In this document: piece after piece, positions 7,067-14,587 of the stretch
How the letters are laid out: each line of letters starts with the position of its first letter
How positions within the stretch are numbered: position 1 is the first letter of the stretch
Assembly: GCA_041752455.1 (NCBI GenBank)
Contig: JBGSWL010000124.1
Location: forward strand, 1 to 29,531
From: JBGSWL01 sp041752455
Lineage (GTDB): Bacteria > Pseudomonadota > Alphaproteobacteria > Rhizobiales > Rhizobiaceae
Direction: 5' to 3'
DNA length: 29,531 bases
Program-made: the position numbers and the translations under genes
The notes under the pieces: generated by a model
The model's database searches: none
The model's input: only the letters and a program-made list of their open reading frames with translations
Told to the model about the DNA's origin: nothing

Positions 7067-9235
7067 ATGAAAAAGACGATTCTTTCGGCAACACTCGGCG
7101 TTTCCATGCTGGCACTTTCGGCCGGCGTGGCAAAAGCCGATTTCACGCTCGACATCCTCCACATCAACGACTTCCACTCGCGCATCGAGGCGATCAACGC
7201 CTTTGACTCGACCTGCTCTGCGGAAGACGAAACCGAAGGCAAATGCTTCGGCGGGATTGCCCGTGTGAAGACCAAGATCGACGAGCGCCGCGCTGCGCTG
7301 ACCGGTGCCGGCGGCAATGTGCTGGTTCTGGACGCGGGCGATCAGTTCCAAGGCTCGCTGTTCTACACCACCTACAAGGGCAAGGCTGCCGCCGAATTCA
7401 TGAACGGCATCGGCTTTGACGCGATGGCACTTGGCAACCACGAGTTTGACGATGGTCCTGAAGGCCTTGCCGCCTTCCTCGATGAGGTGAAGTTCCCGGT
7501 GCTTTCCGGCAACACGCTGGCGGGTGCAAGTTCGCCGATCTCGGACCGTGTTCCGGGCTACATCATCAAGGATATCGGCGGGGAAAGGGTCGGGATCGTC
7601 TCGGTTCTGGCGACGGATACCGACGTCACATCATCGCCCGGACCTTCGATCCTGCTGATCGACGAGATCCGCTATCTCCAAGGCGCCGTCGCAGAAATGC
7701 AGGCCGAAGGCGTCAACAAGATCGTGCTCGTCTCGCATGTCGGCCTGCCGCGCGACAAGGAAATCGCAGCGGCTGTCGATGGCATCGACGTGATCGTCGG
7801 TGGCCACAGCCATACGCTGCTGTCGAATGTGCGCGAAGGCGCTGCCGACAAGTATCCGGTGATGGTCGCCAATCCGTCCGGCAAGAATGTGCCGATCGTC
7901 CAGGCCTATGCCTATTCGAAATATGTCGGCGAACTGCGCGTCGTGTTCGACGATGCCGGCGAAGTCGTCTCGGCCGAAGGCGAACCGCACCTCATTGATG
8001 CATCGGTCACCCCGGACGCCGCATTCGCCGCCCGCGTCACGGAGCTGGCAGCGCCGATCGAGGCCCTTAAGGCCATGGAAGTCGGCATGTCGACAGCCGC
8101 CATCGAAGGCAGCCGCGAGGTTTGCCGCGCAACGGAATGCTCGATGGGCAATCTCGTTGCCGATGCCATGCTTGACGCAACGCGTGCCAACGGCACGCAG
8201 ATCGTCATCCAGAACGGTGGTGGCCTGCGCGCTTCGATCGACGAAGGCGCCGTGACGATGGGCGAAGTGCTGACCGTGCTGCCGTTCCAGAACACGCTCG
8301 CAACCTTCAAACTGACCGGCGCCGATGTGGTGATGGCGCTTGAAAACGGCGTCAGTGAAGTTGCCGACGGTTCCGGCCGTTTCCCCCAAGTCGCCGGCCT
8401 TACCTACGTGTTTGACGCCGAAAAGCCGGTCGGTGAGCGCATCTCCGACGTGATGGTGGTTGCAGCCGATGGCACCAAGGCGCCGATCGACCCGGCAGCG
8501 ACCTATGGCGTTGCGACCAACAACTTCATGCGCAATGGCGGCGATGGCTATGCCATGTTCCGCGACAACGGCATGGACGCCTATGATTTCGGCCCCGGCC
8601 TCGAGCAGGTGGTCGCCGACTATCTTGCTGCCAACAATCCCTACACGCCGGTCATCGACGGGCGCGTGATGGCAGCAAGCGCTGCGATGGAAGCCCCGGC
8701 AGCCACCGAAGCTCCGGCTGCACCTGCCGTTGCAGAAGCGCCTGCCGAAGCCCCTGCGGCTGCTGAAGCCCCTGCGGCTACAACAGCCGAAGCTCCTGCT
8801 GCAGACGTGGTGGTCACCATTCCGCAGACGACGCTTCCGGCCGATGCCCTGGCAACCACTGGTCCGGCCGTTCCGGCACCAGACGCGGCAGCTGCAGCAA
8901 CGGCAGTAACCGAAGCTCCTGCGGCAACCACAACCGAAGCGCCGACAGCAACTGAAGCACCGGCTACTGCTGCAGCACCTGCCGCAACCGAAGCACCTGC
9001 CGCAACCACAACCGAAGCTCCGGCAGCCCCGGCTGCTGGCGCGACCGCCGAAACCACGATGGCGGCCAAGGTCGGCGGCGAGCCTTACATGATCAAGGCC
9101 GGTGACACCTACTGGGATCTCGCCAAGACATTCTATGGCGATGCAACCATGTGGCCGAAGCTCGACGAAGCCAATCCGGAGTACCGGGCCCGTGGTCTGG
9201 TGATCGGTGCACCGCTGGTCGTCCCCGCCAACTGA
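7067..9235 (+). CDS. Exported 5'-nucleotidase / metallophosphatase with C-terminal LysM domain
   Basis: This 722-residue UshA/YfkN-class enzyme has a signal peptide (cleavage near AKA-DF, 24/25). The metallophosphatase domain shows DFH (D35, H37), GDQ (D92), GNHE (N124, H125) and a later GGHSH. The 5'-nucleotidase C-terminal domain follows, with the substrate-stacking region FMRNGGDGYAMF. An Ala/Pro/Thr/Glu-rich linker of about 130 residues (about 535-665) leads to a LysM-like module (about 675-722, AGDTYWDLAKTFYGD). It should release phosphate from nucleotides in the periplasm while held to peptidoglycan. TGGAGG at 7055-7060 fixes the start at 7067, rather than the longer frame from 6995. 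A Pho box candidate lies upstream. Confidence 0.9.
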   Translation: MKKTILSATLGVSMLALSAGVAKADFTLDILHINDFHSRIEAINAFDSTCSAEDETEGKCFGGIARVKTKIDERRAALTGAGGNVLVLDAGDQFQGSLFYTTYKGKAAAEFMNGIGFDAMALGNHEFDDGPEGLAAFLDEVKFPVLSGNTLAGASSPISDRVPGYIIKDIGGERVGIVSVLATDTDVTSSPGPSILLIDEIRYLQGAVAEMQAEGVNKIVLVSHVGLPRDKEIAAAVDGIDVIVGGHSHTLLSNVREGAADKYPVMVANPSGKNVPIVQAYAYSKYVGELRVVFDDAGEVVSAEGEPHLIDASVTPDAAFAARVTELAAPIEALKAMEVGMSTAAIEGSREVCRATECSMGNLVADAMLDATRANGTQIVIQNGGGLRASIDEGAVTMGEVLTVLPFQNTLATFKLTGADVVMALENGVSEVADGSGRFPQVAGLTYVFDAEKPVGERISDVMVVAADGTKAPIDPAATYGVATNNFMRNGGDGYAMFRDNGMDAYDFGPGLEQVVADYLAANNPYTPVIDGRVMAASAAMEAPAATEAPAAPAVAEAPAEAPAAAEAPAATTAEAPAADVVVTIPQTTLPADALATTGPAVPAPDAAAAATAVTEAPAATTTEAPTATEAPATAAAPAATEAPAATTTEAPAAPAAGATAETTMAAKVGGEPYMIKAGDTYWDLAKTFYGDATMWPKLDEANPEYRARGLVIGAPLVVPAN
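8690..9050 (+). repeat. Low-complexity Ala/Pro/Thr/Glu linker repeats inside the nucleotidase gene
   Basis: Imperfect short repeats encode variants of TEAPAAT and EAPAA. For example, GCAACCACAACCGAAGC occurs twice, near 8923 and 9003. They code for a flexible linker between catalytic and LysM domains and keep the reading frame. Length variation between strains is likely. Confidence 0.8.
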
Positions 9236-9252
9236 TCGTTGTTTCTTCAGCC

Positions 9253-9287
9253 AAAGCCCGGCGCAATGCGTGCGCCGGGCTTTTCAT
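9253..9287 (+). terminator. Intrinsic terminator after the nucleotidase gene
   Basis: AAAGCCCGGCGCA (9253-9265) and TGCGCCGGGCTTT (9271-9283) form a perfect 13-bp stem with a 5-base loop, ending in TTTT then CATTT. It starts 17 bases after the stop codon. Confidence 0.88.
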
Positions 9288-9363
9288 TTGCCGCCTGCGC
9301 GAAAAAGAAGCATGCGACAACATGGTGTCACTGACGGGTTGAAACAGGGACGCCAGTCGTTAC

Positions 9364-9381
9364 TTTAGAACCATAATCATT
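9364..9381 (+). promoter_or_regulatory. Possible Irr (ICE-like) half-site upstream of hemH
   Basis: TTTAGAA at 9364-9370 matches one arm of the TTTAGAA inverted-repeat motif described for the rhizobial iron regulator Irr. The second arm (around ATAATCATT) is poorly conserved. It lies 35 bases before the hemH start, a sensible place for iron or heme control, but a single 7-mer in an AT-rich patch can occur by chance. Confidence 0.25.
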
Positions 9382-9404
9382 TTCATCTTGTTCGAGGACA
9401 GCCG

Positions 9405-10469
9405 ATGAACATCCAGACGTCGCTCGACCGCGCTGTCGCAAAAGAGGTCGGCCCACTGCCGCCCGAGCATCCCCCGGTCAGGATTCACAAGGTCGGCGTC
9501 TTGCTGATCAATCTCGGAACGCCGGATGCCACCGACTATCGCTCGATGCGGCGGTATCTCGCCGAGTTTCTCACAGACAAGCGGGTCATCGAATGGCCCA
9601 AAGCGCTCTGGTACCCGATCCTGTACGGTATCGTCCTCAACACGCGGCCGGGCCGCGTCGGCAAGGCGTACGAAGAGATCTGGAACAAGGAACTCGATGA
9701 GAGCTACCTGCGCACTTACACGCGCAACCAAAGCGACAAACTGGGCGCGGCGCTTTCGGGCTACCCCAATGTGATCGTCGATTGGGGCATGCGCTACGGC
9801 AATCCGTCGATCCGCTCGCGGATGGAAAGCCTGCAGGCGCAGGGCTGCGACCGCATCCTGGCGTTTCCGCTCTATCCGCAATACTCGGCGGCAACGACCG
9901 CCACCGTCAACGACAAGGTGTTTGAATCGCTGCAGAAGACCCGGTTCCAACCGGCGCTGCGGACCGTTCCGCCTTATCATGACGAGCCGGTGTACATCGA
10001 GGCCTTGGCGCGCTCGATCGAAAACCATCTTGCCACGCTCGACTTCGAGCCCGAGCGCGTGATCGCCTCTTATCACGGCATTCCGCAAAGCTATTTCAAG
10101 CGCGGCGATCCCTACCACTGCCATTGTTACAAGACATCGCGCCTGCTCGAACAGCGCCTTGGCTGGGACAAGGGCCGGCTGATGACCTGTTTCCAGTCGC
10201 GGTTCGGGCCGGAAGAATGGTTGCAGCCCTACACCGACAAAACGCTGGAAGCCCTGCCGAAAGAAGGCATCACCAAGGTCGCGACCTTCAATCCGGGCTT
10301 CGTCTCCGATTGCCTTGAGACGCTGGAAGAAATCGCTGGCGAAGGCGCCGAGATTTTCCACGAGGCGGGTGGCACGCATTACACGCACATTCCGTGCCTC
10401 AATGATTCACCGGAAGGCATGAGCGTCATCGAGGCGCTGGTGCGCCGCGAACTGCAGGGCTGGGTTTAA
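9405..10469 (+). CDS. hemH: Ferrochelatase
   Basis: This 354-residue enzyme inserts ferrous iron into protoporphyrin IX, the last step of heme synthesis. Visible family segments are LINLGTPDATD, the FPLYPQYSAATTATVND stretch, YHGIPQSYF with catalytic H224, and the C-terminal GFVSDCLETLEEI with the conserved acidic residue E305. The CHCYKTSRLL segment is normal for proteobacterial HemH. GAGG at 9394-9397, 7 bases before the ATG, supports the start. It has its own upstream region after a strong terminator and is convergent with the KdsD-type gene, so it is probably monocistronic. Confidence 0.96.
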   Translation: MNIQTSLDRAVAKEVGPLPPEHPPVRIHKVGVLLINLGTPDATDYRSMRRYLAEFLTDKRVIEWPKALWYPILYGIVLNTRPGRVGKAYEEIWNKELDESYLRTYTRNQSDKLGAALSGYPNVIVDWGMRYGNPSIRSRMESLQAQGCDRILAFPLYPQYSAATTATVNDKVFESLQKTRFQPALRTVPPYHDEPVYIEALARSIENHLATLDFEPERVIASYHGIPQSYFKRGDPYHCHCYKTSRLLEQRLGWDKGRLMTCFQSRFGPEEWLQPYTDKTLEALPKEGITKVATFNPGFVSDCLETLEEIAGEGAEIFHEAGGTHYTHIPCLNDSPEGMSVIEALVRRELQGWV

Positions 10470-10483
10470 CTGCCGGGTTTGTG

Positions 10484-10514
10484 CGGATCGGCTTGGTCAG
10501 GCCACGCCGATCCG
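10484..10514. terminator. Inverted repeat between convergent hemH and kdsD
   Basis: CGGATCGGC (10484-10492) and GCCGATCCG (10506-10514) form a perfect 9-bp stem with a 13-base loop. It overlaps the last codons of the kdsD-type gene. There is no T-run in either direction, so this is a possible bidirectional terminator. Confidence 0.35.
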
Positions 10515-11477
10515 GAGCAGGTCATGCAAGTGGACGATACCGACCGGTATGCCGTCTTCCACGACCATCAGCGCCGTGATCGCCGCCGTGTTGACGATGG
10601 TCAGGGCCGTGGCTGCCAGCATGTCCGGATCGATGACCTTCGGATTGCGGGTCATCACCTCATCGACCGTCATGGCCAAGAGGTCTGCATCGATGTGGCG
10701 GCGCAGGTCACCATCGGTGACGATACCGACCAGCCGCCCGTCACGATTGATGACGCCGACGCAGCCAAAACCCTTCTGTGAAATCTGGACGATAGCCTCG
10801 CGCATCGAGCCACCTTCGGCCACCAGCGGCAGACGGTCCTGCCGGTGCATGACATCGCCGACGCGCTTGAGGCTGGCACCAAGCTTGCCGCCCGGATGAA
10901 AGCCGCGGAAATCATCGGCTGAAAATCCGCGCTGCTCCAGAAGCGCGACCGCGAGCGCATCACCGAGCGCCAGTTGCATGACCGATGATGTGGTTGGTGC
11001 GAGGCCATGCGGGCAGGCTTCCTCCGCCTTTGGCAGCAACAACACGACATCGGCCTCGCGGGCGAGCGCCGATGTTTCGCCAGCGGTGATGGCAATCAGC
11101 GGAATGGCAAACCGGCGCACATGGGTGATGATGCCGCCAAGCTCCTGCGTTTCGCCGGACCAGGACAACGCGATCACCGCATCATCGCGGGCAATCATGC
11201 CAAGGTCGCCATGGTTGGCTTCGGCCGGGTGGACGAAATAGGCCGGTGTTCCGGTCGAGGCAAAGGTCGATGCGATCTTGGCGCCGATATGGCCGCTCTT
11301 GCCGACACCGGTGACGATCACCCGGCCGCCGACCGACCGTACGACTTCGACCGCGCGGGCAAACGGCGCAGCAAGTCCGTTCGACAATGCGGCGGAAAGG
11401 GCTGCAAGGCCACCGGTTTCGGCGGCCAGGGTGCGCAGGGCAGATTGGGTCGGATCGCTTGCGGTCATCAGGGTCAC
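10497..11477 (-). CDS. kdsD: Arabinose-5-phosphate isomerase (KdsD/KpsF/GutQ family)
   Basis: This enzyme converts ribulose-5-phosphate to arabinose-5-phosphate, the precursor of Kdo in lipopolysaccharide. The SIS sugar-isomerase domain (about 35-175) shows TGVGKSGHIGAK (K60), FVHPAEANHGDLG and SWSGET. The HPGGKLG segment near residue 197 precedes two CBS domains (about 205-326). At 326 residues the length is standard. The start used is GTG at 11477, with GAG 5 bases upstream; ATG at 11468 is equally possible and removes three residues. No capsule or kdsC/lptC genes are beside it, so KdsD is preferred over KpsF by function, but paralogues cannot be told apart here. Confidence 0.88.
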   Translation of the reverse strand: MTLMTASDPTQSALRTLAAETGGLAALSAALSNGLAAPFARAVEVVRSVGGRVIVTGVGKSGHIGAKIASTFASTGTPAYFVHPAEANHGDLGMIARDDAVIALSWSGETQELGGIITHVRRFAIPLIAITAGETSALAREADVVLLLPKAEEACPHGLAPTTSSVMQLALGDALAVALLEQRGFSADDFRGFHPGGKLGASLKRVGDVMHRQDRLPLVAEGGSMREAIVQISQKGFGCVGVINRDGRLVGIVTDGDLRRHIDADLLAMTVDEVMTRNPKVIDPDMLAATALTIVNTAAITALMVVEDGIPVGIVHLHDLLRIGVA

Positions 11478-11632
11478 AAGAACTCGTTTTGCGTCTTGCC
11501 CGGTTAGGCCAAGGGCGCGGCAAAGTCCATGTGCAAGGCGGGCTTAGCGCAGGGACTTGGCGCCGCCTGCAACGCTTCGTTAACCGGACTTGGTTACGTC
11601 TTGTTCACCATTGTTGCTAGCGGACAGAGATT

Positions 11633-13276
11633 TTGCGGCGTTTCAACCTGTCATCACCAGCCTTTTGGCAGCCCACGGCGTTTGCGACCGCCTGCGCTTT
11701 CGCGATGCTGATGCCAAACCTTGCCCGCGCCCAGCAGACATCGGCGGAGCTTCGTGGCGGTGTCAACAACGAGTTGCTTGTGCTGCAACGACAGGCCTTG
11801 TCTTCGACAGCTGCAACGGCCGAGTCGACCGAAACGCTACCGCCTCTTCCCGGAGCACGCCCCGTGTTCGGCAGCGGTGCGGACGAAGAGGACCTTTCGC
11901 TGCAATTGTCGCCGCCCGAAGATGTCGAAAGCGATCCGGTCGCCGGATTGATCACCGGTACCGTTGTCGGCGCCGGGGTGGCGGGCGCAGAGCAAGAGGA
12001 TGACGAGGACAACGCGCTGTTGCGCTCGCGCCGTGCCCGGCCTGCCCGTCCGCTGGCGCGCGGGCCTGGCGAACCGGAGGAAGACCCGTTTGCGCCTGTC
12101 GGCCTTCGCGTCGGCACGTTCGATCTGACGACCACGCTCGACCTCGGCATAGGCCATTCGATCACGCGCGCAAACGCCGAAGATCCGGGCCCTCCGGTGA
12201 CCTATACCGAGCAGCAATCCGGCGGCACCATCACCGAGGCAGGCATCGTCCTTTTGGCGCGGTCGGACTGGAGCCGCCACGCGCTCGATCTTGAACTCGC
12301 CGGGCGCTATCCGTTCGTTGTCGGCGGGATCAGCGATGACACGCCGACGATTGATGCGGAAGCGGCGCTGCGGCTTGACCTCTTTTCCGACACGACACTG
12401 ACCACGACGCTCGGCTATTCATTCGCGACGGCTGATCCTGGCTCGCAGGCGGTGTCCGATGCGATCGACCCGATCCTTTTTCCCGGTGTCACCGCTGATG
12501 GCGAAAGCGCGGTGCAGACGCTGTCAGGCGCAGTCGCGCTTGCCCGCACCCTCGGCCCGTTCATCGGCGAGGCTGAAGCCAATGTGCAGCGCCAGCTGAA
12601 CGCAGCTGGAAAGTTGACCGATGGACGATCGATCGACCAGGGCGATCTCGATTTCACCCGTTATGGCCTGCGCGTTCGCGCCGGCTATCAGGTGTCGCCG
12701 GTTCTGACGCCGTTTGTCGAAGTGGAAACGTCGAGCCGGGTGATGGATGTCCGGCCGGATACGGGCGGGTTTGACCGCAACAGCATCGGCTATGCCCTGC
12801 GCGCCGGAACGGCGTTCGATTTCGGCCCCAAGCTGAACGGCGAACTGGCAATCGGCTATGCGGCTGAAAACATCACCGATACGGCGCTTGCCGATATCGC
12901 CGGCCTGTCCCTGCAGGGCGACATCGGTTGGTCACCGCGTCGCGGATCCGACGTGACGTTCGGGTTGGCAACGGCCATTGCGCCCGGCACATCAGATGCA
13001 GACAGCGGTTCGATCACCTACGCGGCCGACATCGGCATCACCCACAAGGCGCGCGCCAATCTTGATCTGACCGCAGCGACCGGCCTTGAATACGAAGATG
13101 TCACCGGTGGTTCGGCCGACACGCTCACGGCGACAGCCGAAGCTGGCGCAACCTGGTGGATGAACCGATATCTCGGCCTCACCGGTCGGTTGCTCTACGA
13201 ACATACATTCTCGTCGGATCCGGCAGAGCAGACCAATTCGGCAAGCGCATTTGTCGGTCTGAGATTGCAACGATGA
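11633..13276 (+). CDS. Outer-membrane beta-barrel protein (putative porin, BBP2-like)
   Basis: This protein has 547 residues if translation begins at TTG 11633 (GGA 8 bases upstream). That start yields a proper signal peptide: RR near the N-terminus, a hydrophobic run, and cleavage after NLARA. ATG at 11705 would cut into the signal. Residues 35-160 are low complexity, with an acidic patch (EQEDDEDN) directly followed by an Arg/Pro-rich one. From about 165 the chain is a long series of alternating beta strands (TTTLDLGIGHSITR, LDLELAGRYPF, LTTTLGYSF) with acidic turns, ending VGLRLQR, as in putative beta-barrel porin 2 proteins. Substrate is unknown. It is divergent from kdsD and 85 bases upstream of the transglycosylase gene. 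Confidence 0.78.
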   Translation: MRRFNLSSPAFWQPTAFATACAFAMLMPNLARAQQTSAELRGGVNNELLVLQRQALSSTAATAESTETLPPLPGARPVFGSGADEEDLSLQLSPPEDVESDPVAGLITGTVVGAGVAGAEQEDDEDNALLRSRRARPARPLARGPGEPEEDPFAPVGLRVGTFDLTTTLDLGIGHSITRANAEDPGPPVTYTEQQSGGTITEAGIVLLARSDWSRHALDLELAGRYPFVVGGISDDTPTIDAEAALRLDLFSDTTLTTTLGYSFATADPGSQAVSDAIDPILFPGVTADGESAVQTLSGAVALARTLGPFIGEAEANVQRQLNAAGKLTDGRSIDQGDLDFTRYGLRVRAGYQVSPVLTPFVEVETSSRVMDVRPDTGGFDRNSIGYALRAGTAFDFGPKLNGELAIGYAAENITDTALADIAGLSLQGDIGWSPRRGSDVTFGLATAIAPGTSDADSGSITYAADIGITHKARANLDLTAATGLEYEDVTGGSADTLTATAEAGATWWMNRYLGLTGRLLYEHTFSSDPAEQTNSASAFVGLRLQR

Positions 13277-13277
13277 C

Positions 13278-13305
13278 TGCCGAATTCCTGCCACGGGAAT
13301 CGGCA
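13278..13305 (+). terminator. Hairpin after beta-barrel gene
   Basis: TGCCGAATTCC and GGAATCGGCA pair over 10 bp with a single bulged A and a 7-base loop, immediately after the stop at 13276. There is no T-run. It may separate the barrel gene from the transglycosylase gene. Confidence 0.4.
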
Positions 13306-13361
13306 ACAACAGATTCGTCGTGCGCGGCGGGCGAGCTCAACACAGCGAAAGGAGCGAAAGC

Positions 13362-14585
13362 ATGAACAAGGTCCAACATTCGGCACGACAGTGGCTGGCG
13401 TCGGCGATTCTTGCTGGCTGCGGGCTGTTCGTCTCGACGGCCTCTTCCTATGCGGACGCCGGATTTCAGGCCTTCATCCGCGACTTCCGCAAGACTGCAG
13501 TCTCCGGCGGTGTCTCCGGCGCTGTTTATGACCGGGCCTTTGCCAATGTGAAGACGCCGGATCCGGAAGTCCTGCGCAAGGCCCGTTTCCAGCCGGAATT
13601 CAAGGACGAGGCTTGGCAGTACATCGATTCGCGGGTCAATGAGCGCACCGTCGGCGAAGGCCAGGCGCTGTTGCGCACATATGGCCGGTTGCTGGAGTCG
13701 ATCGAGCGCTCGACAGGCGTTTCCAAGCATATCCTGCTTGCGATCTGGTCGATGGAGTCGAGCTATGGCGAAGCGCTGAAACAGCCGGAGCGCCTGCACT
13801 ATGTCCCTAGGGCCCTCGCCACGCTTGCCTATGCGGACAAGCGCCGCTCCAAATTTGCGCGCGGCCAACTGGTCGCGGCGCTGAAGATCGTCGAACGCGG
13901 GGATGTGTCGCTGGACGGGCTTACCGGATCGTGGGCCGGCGCCATGGGCCACACCCAGTTCATCCCGACAAGCTATATCGCCTACGCGCGTGACGGCGAT
14001 GGAGACGGGCGTAAGGATATCTGGAACTCGGTGCCTGATGCACTGGTGACTGCTGCCAACCTTCTCGCCAAGAACGGCTGGGAAAGTGGCCAGACCTGGG
14101 GCTACGAAGTCGTGCTGCCGGAGGGCCGCAAGTTTCCGGCCGGGACAGCTTCGCTCAGCCAGTGGGAGCAGATGGGCGTGCGCCGCGCCAACGGAAAGCC
14201 GTTTCCGCGTGGCAACCAGAAGGCCGAACTGAAGATCCTGCAAGGTCGGGATGGGCCTGCGTTCCTGATGGTCAAGAACTTCAACGTGATCAAGCGCTAT
14301 AACAATGCCGACAAATATGCGCTTGGCGTCGGACTGCTGGCGGACCAGATCGCCGGATTTCCGGCGCCTACCCGCGACTGGAAGCGGCCTTTCACGAGGT
14401 TGTCGGTTGCCGAAGCCGAGGAATTGCAAGCACGGCTGCAGCGGGCCGGCTTCTACAACGATGCGGTCGATGGCAAGCCCGGCCCCGCAACGCGAACGGC
14501 GATCAAGGCGTTCCAGGCCAGCAACGGCCTTGCGCAGGATGGATATCCATCGCTTGAAGTGCTAGAGGTCTTGCGTCGGCGCTGA
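13362..14585 (+). CDS. Lytic murein transglycosylase (MltB family) with peptidoglycan-binding domain
   Basis: This 407-residue enzyme cleaves the MurNAc-GlcNAc bond to leave 1,6-anhydro ends. The catalytic domain (about 33-330) has the SLT_2/MltB signature ILLAIWSMESSYG with probable catalytic acid E132, followed by GSWAGAMGHTQFIPTSY. The C-terminal 60 residues (about 345-407) form a PG_binding_1 domain (LQARLQRAGFY, DGKPGPATRTAI). AAAGGAG at 13348-13354 fixes the start. The N-terminus contains LAGC (C20), a possible lipobox, but also reads as an ordinary signal peptide ending near SSYADA, so membrane anchoring is uncertain. The SGNH-fold gene starts 2 bases after its stop. Confidence 0.9.
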   Translation: MNKVQHSARQWLASAILAGCGLFVSTASSYADAGFQAFIRDFRKTAVSGGVSGAVYDRAFANVKTPDPEVLRKARFQPEFKDEAWQYIDSRVNERTVGEGQALLRTYGRLLESIERSTGVSKHILLAIWSMESSYGEALKQPERLHYVPRALATLAYADKRRSKFARGQLVAALKIVERGDVSLDGLTGSWAGAMGHTQFIPTSYIAYARDGDGDGRKDIWNSVPDALVTAANLLAKNGWESGQTWGYEVVLPEGRKFPAGTASLSQWEQMGVRRANGKPFPRGNQKAELKILQGRDGPAFLMVKNFNVIKRYNNADKYALGVGLLADQIAGFPAPTRDWKRPFTRLSVAEAEELQARLQRAGFYNDAVDGKPGPATRTAIKAFQASNGLAQDGYPSLEVLEVLRRR

Positions 14586-14587
14586 CG

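Noticed and set aside
8690..9050. CRISPR-like or satellite repeat array
   Set aside because: The repeats are short, imperfect, in frame and encode a TEAPAAT-type linker; there are no uniform spacers.
13179..14429. 416-codon minus-strand frame opposite the lytic transglycosylase
   Set aside because: No domain is recognisable, and it overlaps two well-supported plus-strand genes.
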